64,000 nt of DNA from positions 310,001-374,000 of the forward strand of contig NZ_CP038157.1 in assembly GCF_007641235.1 (NCBI RefSeq), read 5' to 3'. Shown here piece by piece: positions 16,401 to 23,734 of this stretch (the stretch's first letter is position 1; the number at the start of each line of letters is the position of its first letter). The notes beneath the pieces were generated by a model. The model did not search any database. It was not told the DNA's origin and saw nothing but the letters and a program-made list of their open reading frames with translations. The DNA comes from Corynebacterium sanguinis (GTDB lineage: Bacteria > Actinomycetota > Actinomycetes > Mycobacteriales > Mycobacteriaceae). The translations under genes were made by a program, and so were the position numbers.

Positions 16401-19354
16401 CGCAGTGGTACGCGGATAACGGCTACTCCGGCCCGCTGGCGGAGATCGCGCAGGCCGCCGCCGAGGACTTTAACGGCGAGTTTTCCGGCGAGATTGCCCT
16501 GGTTACGGGTGCCGCGCCCGGTTCCATCGCGACTGCTCTTGTCGAGCGCCTGCTCGCTGGGGGCGCCACCGTGGTCATGACTGCCTCGAACGTGAGCCAG
16601 GCACGCAAGGAGTTCGCGCGCACCCTCTACCGCGACAACGCCGTCGCGGGCGCCGCGCTGTGGCTCGTGCCCGCCAACTTGTCGAGCTACCGTGACATCG
16701 ACGCGCTCATCGCCTGGCTCGGCGAGGAGCAGAAGGAGACCGTGGGCAAGGACGTGCGCGTGATCAAGCCCCGGCTGATCCCCACCCTGGCCTTCCCGTT
16801 CGCCGCGCCGAGCGTGTCCGGATCCCTGGCCGAGGTCGGCGGCAACGCCGAAACCCAGGCCCGGTTGCTGCTGTGGTCGGTCGAGCGCACGATCGCGGGC
16901 CTTGCCGAGCTGGCGCAGACTTCCGATTCCGTCCAGCGCACCCACGTTGTCCTGCCGGGTTCGCCGAACCGGGGCACCTTCGGCGGCGACGGCGCATACG
17001 GCGAGGTCAAGGCCGCGCTCGACGCCGTGCTAAACAAGTGGTCCGCCGAGACCGGCTGGCCCGACGGCGTGACCCTTGCCCAGGCGCGCATCGGCTGGGT
17101 GGCCGGCACGCACCTGATGGGCGGCAACGACGCTCTCGTCCCCGCGGCCGAAGCCGCCGGCATCCACGTGTGGAGCCCGGAGGAGATCTCCCGTGAGATC
17201 CTCACCCTGGCAACGCCCGAAGCGCGCGCTCAGGCTACCGAGTCGCCGCTGGACCTCGACCTGACAGGGGGGCTTGCCGACGCCGGCGTGTCCATCGCAG
17301 AGCTCGCCCGCAGCGCCTCGCTGCCTGCGGGTGGGGGCGTGGACGAGGGAGCGTCGGCAGGTGAAAGAATCAAAGCCCTGCCGAACCTGGCCAACCCGGT
17401 ACAGCCGGAAGGCGTCGAGGTGGATACAGTGAGCTGCGGCCTCGACGACATGATCGTGATCTGTGGAATCGGCGAGGTGTCCTCCTGGGGTTCGGGTCGC
17501 ACCCGACGCGAGGCCGAGTACGGCATCCGCCGCGACGGCGACGTCGACCTCACCGCCGCCGGCGTGCTCGAGCTGGCCTGGATGACCGGGCTGGTGCGCT
17601 GGTCCGAGGACCCGAACCCGGGCTGGTATGACGCCGAGGGCACGGTGATCGCCGAGGAGGATATCTACGAGCGCTTCCGCGACGAGGTCGTCGCCCGCGC
17701 CGGCGTGCGCGAGCTGACGGACAAGTACTTCCTCACCGATAAGGGCTCCATCGATCTCACTGAGGTCTTCCTCGACCGCGACATCACCTTCACCGTGGCC
17801 GGCGAGGCCGAGGCGCGCGACTACGAGGCCGCTGACCCCGACAAGACCGTAGTGCGCGTGATTGACGGCGAGTGGACAGTGACCAGGTTGGCCGGGGCGA
17901 AGGCTGCCCTTCCGCGCAAGGCGACCTTGACCCGCACCGTGGCCGGGCAGATGCCGGACGACTTCGACCCGGCAGCCTGGGGAATTCCAGCGCAAATGGT
18001 TGACAACATGGACCGCATTGCGGTGTGGAACTTGGTCACCGCCGTCGACGCGTTCGTCTCCGCCGGTTTTACCCCGGCTGAGCTGATGCAGGCCGTCCAC
18101 CCCGCGGACGTGGCCTCGACGCAGGGCACGGGAATCGGTGGCATGGAATCCCTGCATAAGGTGTTCGTCTCCCGCCTGCTCGGCCACGAGCGCCAGTCCG
18201 ACATCCTGCAGGAGGCGCTGCCGAACGTGGTGGCCGCGCACGTCATGCAATCGCTCGTTGGCGGCTACGGTTCGATGATCCACCCGGTCGGCGCCTGCGC
18301 CACCGCGGCGGTGTCCGTCGAGGAAGCCGTGGACAAGATCGCCGTGGGCAAGGCCGACTTTGTCGTCGCCGGCGGCATCGACGATGTCCAGGTCGAGTCG
18401 CTGCAGGGCTTCGGCGATATGAACGCCACCGCGGAGACGGCCACGATGCGTGCCAAGGGCATCCACGACCGCTTCATTTCACGGGCCAACGACCGCCGCC
18501 GCGGCGGCTTCCTTGAAGCCGAAGGCGGTGGCACGGTGTTGGTCGCCCGTGCCTCACTGGCAGCTGAGCTGGGATTGCCAGTGTATGCGGTTATCGCCTA
18601 TGCCTCCTCCTTCGGTGACGGGGCGCACACCTCGATTCCCGCACCCGGTTTGGGTGTGCTCGCCGCGGCACGTGGGGGTGAGAATTCCCGCCTGGCACGC
18701 TCGCTGGCCTCGCTGGGCCTATCACCCGACGATGTCACCGTGCTGTCCAAGCACGACACCTCCACCAACGCCAACGACCCTAACGAATCCGAGCTACACT
18801 CCCTGCTGTGGCCCGCGATCGGGCGCGACACCCGTGCGCCGATGTACGTCATCTCCCAGAAGACGCTGACCGGCCACTCGAAAGCGGGTGCGGCGCTGTT
18901 CCAGATTGGCGGGCTTATCGACGTCCTCGCGACCGGCCGCATCCCCGCCAACGCATCACTTGACTGCGTCGATCCCCTCGTGGGTGAGAAGGCACGCAAC
19001 TTGGTGTGGCTGCGCGCTCCCCTGTCGCTGGGTGTCGGTGCCGTGAAGGCGGCGGCGCTGACCTCCCTCGGCTTCGGCCACGTCGGCGCACTCGTGGTGC
19101 TGGCGCATCCGGGCGTGTTCGAGGCGGCGCTGGCTGCGTCTGGTGCGTCCGTGTCCGAGTGGCGCTGCCGCGCCACGGCTCGCCTGCGCGCCGGCGCCGA
19201 GCACCTCGAGGCCGGGATGGTCGCCCGCCGGGCGCTGTTCACCCAGGTGGAGAACCGCCGCTTCGCGGACGGCAACGCACACGACGGGGAAATCGCGCTG
19301 CTTCTCGACCCGGACGCGCGCCTCGGTGAGGACGGTGTGTACCCGCGGGCGTAG
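10424..19354 (+). CDS. fas: Type I fatty acid synthase (multidomain FAS-I)
   Basis: A single polypeptide of 2976 residues with the bacterial FAS-I domain order. The acyltransferase is near the start (GHSQGS, Ser123). The FMN enoyl reductase follows (PIILGGMTPTSADGE, about 370 onward, with GHAGGHHSW). The hot-dog dehydratase has SGDYNPIHTS and LVHGMWLS (about 1165-1195). The malonyl/palmitoyl transferase has GHSLGEYTAL, Ser1371. An A/P/E-rich linker near 1650-1690 leads to an ACP region with GGVSSRRNQLL, candidate pantetheine Ser 1733/1734. The ketoreductase has VTGAAPGSIA near 2030. The ketosynthase has PVGACATAAVS, Cys2625, plus KHDTSTNAND and LTGHSKAG. The C-terminal PPT domain of fungal synthases is absent. 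It is co-directional with accD1, 23 nt apart. Candidate alternative start: Met10. Confidence 0.95.
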   Translation: MKNLTPLTSMTSPAVIFQGQGTNWQLALADAAATPMTHARLNSLLDAARSVTGPIARPLASSVPGVVERLRAIMDPDQATAVNDVDRLPAVSVPGIVLAQIAATDQLRGLGLDIDSAALAGHSQGSLGVAAASHPEHALAFAFILGAAASATSSGRDARSRMLSVRGIHRGDLDRFLGTQPAVVNGPRHVVFSGEPAELEAAVSAINAAAAEFNARLEAAEFGGSEMNPVYDFLPVAYPFHNEGNEDAVELAVKWAQACGIDLGETTPRDLAQAILHDPHDYPALVRGLLEQGVSHIVALDPAVASITTKLVAGAGVPVITADSATARDNLARPGAPVPEAADYSRFAPRLVRLPDGETYTQTRFSTLTGLSPIILGGMTPTSADGEIVAAAANAGYWTELAGGGMYSEDVFTQHKNTLVEHLEPGRTAQFNTMFFDRFLWNLQFGQTRMVPKARAAGAPFNGVCISAGIPEVEEATDLLAQLRADGFPYIAFKPGTTAQVRAVLKIAEANPDVPVILMVEDGHAGGHHSWVDLDDILIETYGEVREHDNAYLTVGGGVYSPERASDLITGDWATRWDLPLMPVDAVFIGTVAMATKEAKATDSVKDLLVNTKGLTPDENGGWVSRGTGRNGVASSQSHLLADIHDLDNSFARASRLITSLSIEEYDERRDEIIEALSKTSKPFFGDIETMTYAEWVNRFVELAYPFTDSSWDKRFLAVLQRVEARLNPSDHGEIESLFELGVDAREGADKLLAAYPVAHEVKVSPRDAAWWLALHYAYPKPMPWVPAIDGDLKVWFGKDTLWQAQDPRYTADQVRIIPGPVAVAGITKKNEPVAELLGRFEAATTHSLLDAGVTATERFSRLADATSVEEYLKAAPTLVWHGHLMDNPAYAMDECAYEIVEEADGWAIRIVTDSYWDDLPEDQRPFYVRDVTIPIDLPAGVATGASPVVSDERLPKSVYDLLAGLAGVGSTSETGDDIAEMPSLVDGIAHASFTFPASLLAAHTAVTGAALGEDVVAGTPDVLVGPCWPAIYTALGSGMLPDGFPVIEGLLNAVHLDHLIDLRVPLRELANGRTIDVASHCSSIDESSAGRIVTVELELSSGGEVVATQMHRFAIRGRATVATPPVPAPQFGGGADADAVEATPRSFVDRAVVTAPHDMTPFALVSGDYNPIHTSYNASGLVGLSAPLVHGMWLSATAQHVAGRHGEVTGWTYNMYGMVQLDDVIEITVERVGRVGIRPALEVTCRIGGEVVSRGQALLAQPRTAYVYPGQGVQAEGMGAGDRQASPAAREIWRRADRHTRTNLGFSIQRIVDENPTEITVRGEVFKHPNGVLHLTQFTQVALAVVAYAQTERLRDANALATGAMFAGHSLGEYTALASLGGIFDLEAVIDIVYSRGSAMGSLVPRDAEGNSDYGMGALRPNMIGVAPGDVVDYVASVAHAAGEFLEIVNYNISGQQYSVAGTKRGLAALAQAANGVRERAFVTVPGIDVPFHSRVLRDGVPAFAQKLDELLPAEIDVATLEHRYVPNLVARPFELSQDFIDAVTAEVPSERLAGVTVDNTPAGELARILLIELLAWQFASPVRWIETQDLLIGRVDQLIEVGLAASPTLTNLAKREMDVIGRHIPVLNVEASQDTVMLADSIAAPEPEEANQPEQPGQAEEVEPATAPEPAAAAPSPSSTPAPAAAGGSPVTDLPFSAADAIDVLFAFQNKIRVEQITGSDTIEELTGGVSSRRNQLLMDMSAELGVPAIDGAAEADVTTLRERVRTAAPGYAPFGSVLSEAIGARLRQLLGVAGLKPAHVGDHVTGTWALPASWVPHVEAEILLGTRQEESVRGGALGTLPGASSKSEVNTLIDAAVANVAARHSINVSPAKAGGASGGAVVDSAALEAYRDEVTDTLVTTARTLLAKLGVGDEHVEIEAPDTTVLETVEAELGAGWVSQVTPRFDARKAVLFDDRWAQAREDLARVALGEADIAVERFRDTGQTVAEQAQWYADNGYSGPLAEIAQAAAEDFNGEFSGEIALVTGAAPGSIATALVERLLAGGATVVMTASNVSQARKEFARTLYRDNAVAGAALWLVPANLSSYRDIDALIAWLGEEQKETVGKDVRVIKPRLIPTLAFPFAAPSVSGSLAEVGGNAETQARLLLWSVERTIAGLAELAQTSDSVQRTHVVLPGSPNRGTFGGDGAYGEVKAALDAVLNKWSAETGWPDGVTLAQARIGWVAGTHLMGGNDALVPAAEAAGIHVWSPEEISREILTLATPEARAQATESPLDLDLTGGLADAGVSIAELARSASLPAGGGVDEGASAGERIKALPNLANPVQPEGVEVDTVSCGLDDMIVICGIGEVSSWGSGRTRREAEYGIRRDGDVDLTAAGVLELAWMTGLVRWSEDPNPGWYDAEGTVIAEEDIYERFRDEVVARAGVRELTDKYFLTDKGSIDLTEVFLDRDITFTVAGEAEARDYEAADPDKTVVRVIDGEWTVTRLAGAKAALPRKATLTRTVAGQMPDDFDPAAWGIPAQMVDNMDRIAVWNLVTAVDAFVSAGFTPAELMQAVHPADVASTQGTGIGGMESLHKVFVSRLLGHERQSDILQEALPNVVAAHVMQSLVGGYGSMIHPVGACATAAVSVEEAVDKIAVGKADFVVAGGIDDVQVESLQGFGDMNATAETATMRAKGIHDRFISRANDRRRGGFLEAEGGGTVLVARASLAAELGLPVYAVIAYASSFGDGAHTSIPAPGLGVLAAARGGENSRLARSLASLGLSPDDVTVLSKHDTSTNANDPNESELHSLLWPAIGRDTRAPMYVISQKTLTGHSKAGAALFQIGGLIDVLATGRIPANASLDCVDPLVGEKARNLVWLRAPLSLGVGAVKAAALTSLGFGHVGALVVLAHPGVFEAALAASGASVSEWRCRATARLRAGAEHLEAGMVARRALFTQVENRRFADGNAHDGEIALLLDPDARLGEDGVYPRA

Positions 19355-19522
19355 GGCCTGCGGGGCACTCCTTGGCTCCGGGACCGTGTCCGGCACCACT
19401 ATGGAAGTGGTACTGGATGCGGTCAACCTGAAGCTCGCGTCCATGTAGCGCGGATGCCCCCATTTTCCAGGGCATGATCGCGCGGTGGAGCGTCCGCGTG
19501 GTCGTGTCACCGATCATGGTCC

Positions 19523-19599
19523 GTGAGAAATGCTACCGCGCCGCCCCAACATCTCTCAGTTTTCCCAGGTCAGATTTTTGGCAGCGCAACATTTCTTAC
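19523..19599 (+). repeat. Three-arm CCCAGGTC intergenic element, copy A
   Basis: A 77-bp element between the fas stop and a convergent gene. Arm W is gtgagaaatg (19523-19532). Inverted copies lie at 19550-19558 (catctctca, one mismatch) and 19590-19599 (catttcttac, one mismatch). The core tttcccaggtc begins CCCAGGTC at offset 41. Arm order and spacing match the copies at 36749, 41577 and 63692 although the arm word differs. Confidence 0.75.
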
Positions 19600-19618
19600 C
19601 AGGACTTGACCCAGGGCC

Positions 19619-20008
19619 CTACCGCTGGGACGCAGCGGTCCACGTACTGTCTTCGATGAGTTCCATTTTCCGGCGGTCACTTTCCAACAGCTCCACGAGC
19701 CGGCGTGTGATAAGGTAGACGGTTCCGTTCTCCACACCGCGGCCGATCAGGCCATCTACAATCCTCTCCCGATTGCCGAAGATGACGAACCAGGTGAACA
19801 GCTTGTCTAGGCCGAATGACTGCGCCTCTTGTTCCGTGATAGAGCCGAACTCTTTGTAGTGGCGGGAGGAGTCGCATCCGAGGAAATCGAGGAGGTAGAT
19901 ACCGTCCCAGATTCCAAACCACAACCAGTCCGGGTAGTCGAGAATATCCCTGAACTCGGCATCGCTGCCTTCAAGTTCGTCACGGAGTGTGACTACTCCT
20001 TTGAGCAA
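19619..20008 (-). CDS. Small hypothetical protein (DUF6508-like)
   Basis: A 129-residue acidic protein starting at TTG. Recognisable parts are an aromatic-rich stretch (YPDWLWFGIWDGIYLLDFL) and a segment FTWFVIFGNRERIVDGLIGRGVENGTVYLITRRLVELL. The latter resembles the R-x-R-F-x-G ... G-x-I-x2-I-x2-RL pattern I associate with DUF6508, an uncharacterised family. A stop lies five codons upstream of the TTG in frame, so the N-terminus may be truncated. It sits just after the large exonuclease-BRCT gene on the same strand. No function can be given. Confidence 0.5.
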   Translation of the reverse strand: MLKGVVTLRDELEGSDAEFRDILDYPDWLWFGIWDGIYLLDFLGCDSSRHYKEFGSITEQEAQSFGLDKLFTWFVIFGNRERIVDGLIGRGVENGTVYLITRRLVELLESDRRKMELIEDSTWTAASQR

Positions 20009-20112
20009 CTCGCGGGTGTGTCATTTTCTCTGGTGAAATTCTCATGCCCCAAGAATACGTAGACACACGACATGGAGGCTGCCGCTTTCGAAGAGTGGGC
20101 AGACACCGTTTT

Positions 20113-23100
20113 TCACAGTGACCGGATGATGTCCGCCAATTCGTCCTGGCCACGGTGGCCGAAGATGGCCGCCGAACGCCGTCGGGGAGCGTCGCCGGAA
20201 AGGCCCAGTGCGAGGTTGACCTCCCGCATCGCCGCATCTGCGTCCGATGCCAGAGCGGTATCCAGCCCCATTTCATTAAGCAAACGGGCCAGACCACGGA
20301 GGTGCGAGTCGCGGTCAGGCGCCGGAGAGACGTCGAAAAGCTCTGGCCCAAAGGTCAGCCACACCCGATCGCCCTCCTTCGAACCGAGCTCTTGGAGGAA
20401 ACGGCGAATCGTCGATGTCGACGGCTGACGCAGCTTATTTACCCTCAGAAACTGACCACCCAGGCGGCTGGGGACTTCCACCTCGCCGCCGACCGGAACG
20501 TGGTAGAGTCCGACTGCCCCGCGTGGGACCTGAAACCCTGAACCTCGCAGGTGATCAGCAGTCACGGCGATAAGGAGCCGCCAGGTCCCGCCGCGCAGGT
20601 ACATGTTCTTGGAGTCTTCGGGGCCGTCCTCAATCACCTCTTCGTCACCAACGGCACGGCGAACCATTCCGTTGTCCATTCTGAAATCAATCGATGAGGC
20701 GTACGCGCGGACCGAGGTTTCCGAGACTCCGAGCTGCGGTGCATCCGCGAGGAGTTCGCTCAGCGCGACTGCTCCGGTAGGGCTGTCGTCAATGCGCCGC
20801 GCAATCCAGTCGGAAATGGTGGAAAACTCTTCCATCCCCCATTCAGTCAGCGCGTAGGAGTTGAGGGCGACCCGGGTGATTCGGGGGTCCACAGCCAGCT
20901 GGTTTGCCACAGAGCGGATGTTGGATTCCGTCCGGAAGTGTGCGGCGATGTCTTCGAGGCTCATCGGGTGCTGGTCGTGAGCCAGTACTGCCACTGCACG
21001 ATCTTGGTAGTTTGTCGCACGCGCCATTTCCTCGTCCGACAGGGGGAAGAAAGATGGTGCTTCCAGCAAAAGTTCTCGCAGATCATTCTGATCAACATCG
21101 AGGTGTTTCGCTGCCGCGGCGGTGCTGAAAATTCCGTGGGTGTCGATGTTGCCGTCAATCCACGTTGTTAGCTCTGCGGGCACACCAGGAGCGTGAATCC
21201 ACCGGCCGTTGACGTCCCACAGCGTGTAGAGTTTGCGGAAGTACTGCTCAAACGTCGTCCCGGGCAGAACCGCCTCGTTCCACAGCTCCGGCAGCTCCGC
21301 TTGGGCCTGTTCAGTGAGGATTAGCCGGCCGAATTTCCGGGAAATTGCCCGAGCCGTTGCCTCGCTCAGTTCGGAATTGACGGAGTAGGCGTCACGCGCC
21401 TTTGTCTCCAACTGCCGAACCCGCTCGCGCGACACTCCGAACTGGGCACCAAGCTCTTCCAATGTGGCGTCGCCCAGCCAGCGCTGTGTGGCGATCTCAA
21501 GCATCCGCTCATCTCTGAGCGCCACCTCAACCAGTTCTGCCACGCACGCGGAGAAAAGACTCACCACCTTTTCTCGGCCCGTTCCGGGGAACGGCTCTCC
21601 CGTCAAAGCCGCCCACCCAGCGACGACATCGACATCTTCCCGCGGTCCGCGATAGGTATCGCCATCGAGGTAGATCGACGACGACAATCCCATGTCGTCG
21701 ACGACGGCAGGCGAATCCTGCTCTGCCGACTCGTCCGTGTCGAGCGCAGCGAGGATTACGGCCTCCACCAGCCGCCGAACCCGCTTTTCTCCAACCCCTT
21801 GGAGACTGCGGAGGTCATAGACTGTCGCCTCCAGCATCCGCGGGTACAGCTGCCTCCAACGCTGCCCCGCCGCTGCGATGGAAGAGTGCGCAAGCTCTAG
21901 TTGGCTGTCAACGGATAACCCTGGGGACAGGTGGTGAAGCGGTGCATCCGGCTTGTGGGAGATCCATGCCAGCGCCACTTCGTCGGGCGCCTGTGCTTCC
22001 GCTTCGACATCGAGTAACCACGGGAAGCGCTGCTCATCGACGCCAGAGGTTTCCACGTCTTCCGCCGGAGCGGCGACAATTCCCTCGAACGCGGCAATGA
22101 GGCGGGTGAACGCTACCTCCGAGACAATCGGGATCATCAGTTCGCGTGCCCGGGCGGCCTTGCCGCTCATGGAGTCAGGGTTGCCCGCGACCACCACGAC
22201 CGTCTTCTTGGTCACCGCTCCGTGACTGAGGCCGAGCTCAACGACGCGGCGCTCCCACTCCGCCCGCGGTAAATCCAATGAACCGGTGAACGCGACGCGG
22301 TCGCCCGGGCGCAGGCGGAACTCTCCGGCTTCACCGTCGCCGACGGGTGCCGCGAGCAATTGATCGACTACCTCATCCGCCACTCCGAGCTGCCTCGCCA
22401 ACTGGGTCAATTCCGCGCGTTCATCATTGGTAACCACCCCGTCAAGCCATGCGGTCACGGCCAGCTGACGGATGAAGTCCTCATGAATGAGAGCGATGTC
22501 GTCGAACGACAGGCCGTCCTGGACAGCGATGGCACTGAGCTGCGCAATTTCGGAGGCAGAAAGGCTTCGATCCACCAGGCTGGCCGCCAGCGCTTTGCGG
22601 TAACGCTCCACATCCGCATCGCTGTTGCTCGGCAGATTGTCCGCCAGCCCAGCGAGCCAGTGTTTACTCTTGGCGGTCTCGAGCGTGCGTGAGAGGAGTC
22701 CGACTCGAGGGGCTTCAGCGGGTTCAGCGGGTTCAGCAACGACGCGGGATCCGGGATCCACGCTTGCACCGTATTCACGGGCGAGAACGCCCAACAGCTC
22801 AGCCGTGGCCAGCGCGTCTGCGAGTGCCGCATGCGGACGCGCATTTTCTATCCCGACCACCGCCAGTGCCTGCTCCAGTTTCGCGCACCCCAGGATCCGC
22901 TTGGACAGAGCTTGGGTGTCCGTCCATCCGACGCTATCTACGTTGGTGTCCACCCCTGCACGGCGGAATTCCATTGTCAAGAACCGCCTCTCAAAGGAAG
23001 CGTTGTGAGCCACCGGGATTCGCCCCGTTAGCAGTCCCGCCAGTTGAGGCGCCACCTCGCCGAAGGCCGGTGCTTTCACCACATCCGTTGCGGTGATGCC

Positions 23101-23271
23101 GTGGACAAAGCTGTTGGGGATGTCGCGGTTGGGCTGTACAAGGGTGTCCCAGGTGGATTCGACGGCTAAAGAACTGTCAAGGAGAACTAGGCCGATTTCG
23201 ATGATCCGATCGCTGGCACTGAATCCGGTTGTTTCCAGATCGATGACGGCGAATCCCGGTGTTGTAGACAT
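20113..23271 (-). CDS. DEDDh exonuclease-BRCT protein with sigma-70 region 4-like helix-turn-helix
   Basis: A 1052-residue multidomain protein. Residues about 5-165 are a DnaQ-type DEDDh exonuclease: DLETTG (D11, E13), HNASFERRFL, and PHAALADA (H147, D152). Motif II has Glu94 where Asp is usual. About 215-300 is an all-helical TerB-like stretch. About 315-400 is a BRCT domain (GDRVAFTGSLDLPRAEW, KKTVVVVAGNPDSMSGKAAR). Then come a helix-hairpin-helix (LRSLQGVGEKRVRRLV) and a sigma-70 region 4-type HTH (LEELGAQFGVSRERVRQLE). A long C-terminal part has further winged-helix-like segments. The domains fit DNA end or nick processing. The ATG overlaps the stop of a decayed upstream frame (TAATG). 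I know no characterised protein with this full order. Confidence 0.75.
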   Translation of the reverse strand: MSTTPGFAVIDLETTGFSASDRIIEIGLVLLDSSLAVESTWDTLVQPNRDIPNSFVHGITATDVVKAPAFGEVAPQLAGLLTGRIPVAHNASFERRFLTMEFRRAGVDTNVDSVGWTDTQALSKRILGCAKLEQALAVVGIENARPHAALADALATAELLGVLAREYGASVDPGSRVVAEPAEPAEAPRVGLLSRTLETAKSKHWLAGLADNLPSNSDADVERYRKALAASLVDRSLSASEIAQLSAIAVQDGLSFDDIALIHEDFIRQLAVTAWLDGVVTNDERAELTQLARQLGVADEVVDQLLAAPVGDGEAGEFRLRPGDRVAFTGSLDLPRAEWERRVVELGLSHGAVTKKTVVVVAGNPDSMSGKAARARELMIPIVSEVAFTRLIAAFEGIVAAPAEDVETSGVDEQRFPWLLDVEAEAQAPDEVALAWISHKPDAPLHHLSPGLSVDSQLELAHSSIAAAGQRWRQLYPRMLEATVYDLRSLQGVGEKRVRRLVEAVILAALDTDESAEQDSPAVVDDMGLSSSIYLDGDTYRGPREDVDVVAGWAALTGEPFPGTGREKVVSLFSACVAELVEVALRDERMLEIATQRWLGDATLEELGAQFGVSRERVRQLETKARDAYSVNSELSEATARAISRKFGRLILTEQAQAELPELWNEAVLPGTTFEQYFRKLYTLWDVNGRWIHAPGVPAELTTWIDGNIDTHGIFSTAAAAKHLDVDQNDLRELLLEAPSFFPLSDEEMARATNYQDRAVAVLAHDQHPMSLEDIAAHFRTESNIRSVANQLAVDPRITRVALNSYALTEWGMEEFSTISDWIARRIDDSPTGAVALSELLADAPQLGVSETSVRAYASSIDFRMDNGMVRRAVGDEEVIEDGPEDSKNMYLRGGTWRLLIAVTADHLRGSGFQVPRGAVGLYHVPVGGEVEVPSRLGGQFLRVNKLRQPSTSTIRRFLQELGSKEGDRVWLTFGPELFDVSPAPDRDSHLRGLARLLNEMGLDTALASDADAAMREVNLALGLSGDAPRRRSAAIFGHRGQDELADIIRSL

Positions 23272-23385
23272 TAGTTGTTACCGCTTTCCTTGCTAAGTTG
23301 CACCAAATCCCCCGCCGCGGGCTCGCAAACGCAGTTCACGATGCCGCCGGACGTGATCAGATCGACGGCCAGTCAATTCAGCCAA
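23271..23385 (-). pseudogene. Remnant of the 3' end of a GIY-YIG nuclease gene
   Basis: Read on the minus strand this segment encodes VDLITSGGIVNCVCEPAAGDL, closely matching ELIMSGDIVDYVYEPSVGEL at the C-terminus of the GIY-YIG protein at 25568-26725. DNA similarity continues into the preceding codons (FGVI versus LGVI), but a stop and a frame change interrupt it. The remnant ends with a TAA overlapping the ATG of the exonuclease gene. Nothing of the rest of the nuclease is visible upstream. It is a decayed paralogue or a scar of recombination. Confidence 0.65.
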
Positions 23386-23640
23386 TGACACCAAATTCTA
23401 TTCATTTATCGGAGATCTGCTCCCCTTGTCGGCGATTTTGGGCCCGGTCATTGCCCGCAATTACCAAACTCATGAACGTGGATACCGCGCCGCTGTCCCG
23501 GCGGAAAAGGGAGCAAACCGAGCGAAGATCTTGGATGGCTTGCCGCCTGAATAGGCGTGGGGGCTCGTCACTGCCCTCATTCAAAACTGCGCCAATACTT
23601 CCACGCGGACAGAGCCGCAACATCATAACATCGGCGTCAT
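23386..23640. other. Divergent intergenic region without a supported gene
   Basis: This stretch separates the GIY-YIG remnant from the 21-bp repeat array. Only short frames without family resemblance are present. It probably contains the promoter for the exonuclease gene on the minus strand, but no clear -35/-10 pair stood out. Confidence 0.5.
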
Positions 23641-23724
23641 CATATCGGTTCTCACTATCGTCATGTCAGTTTTCACTGTCATCATATTGGTTTTCACTGA
23701 TATCATGCCAGTCCTCACTGTTAT
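23641..23724. repeat. Four tandem 21-bp repeats upstream of the AlbA_2 regulator gene
   Basis: Four head-to-tail copies of a 21-bp unit (at 23641, 23662, 23683 and 23704) follow the pattern CATRTYRGTT then YTCACTRTYRT. A partial fifth, catgtcaggt, runs up to the start codon. The unit equals two helical turns, so every copy faces the same side of the DNA, as in iteron or operator arrays. It lies directly before the gene for an ATP-binding transcriptional regulator, so autoregulation is the obvious inference. Confidence 0.75.
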
Positions 23725-23734
23725 CATGTCAGGT

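Noticed and set aside
15074..16945. A 623-residue open frame antisense to fas
   Set aside because: Gly/His/Arg-rich shadow of a high-GC coding sequence on the other strand, with no domain resemblance. The same holds for long antisense frames over gltB, glnA, accBC, pyc, katE and accD1/accD2.
19355..19470. Possible gene tail (VSGTTMEVVLDAVNLKLASM) after fas
   Set aside because: It is a short open stretch in the frame adjacent to fas with no start or family resemblance.
23402..23626. A 74-residue minus-strand frame in the gap before the exonuclease gene
   Set aside because: No ribosome site, no recognisable motif and unremarkable composition. Not supportable as a gene.
23641..23724. Four short direct repeats as a CRISPR array
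   Set aside because: The repeats are directly adjacent with no spacers, the unit is 21 bp, and no cas gene is present.
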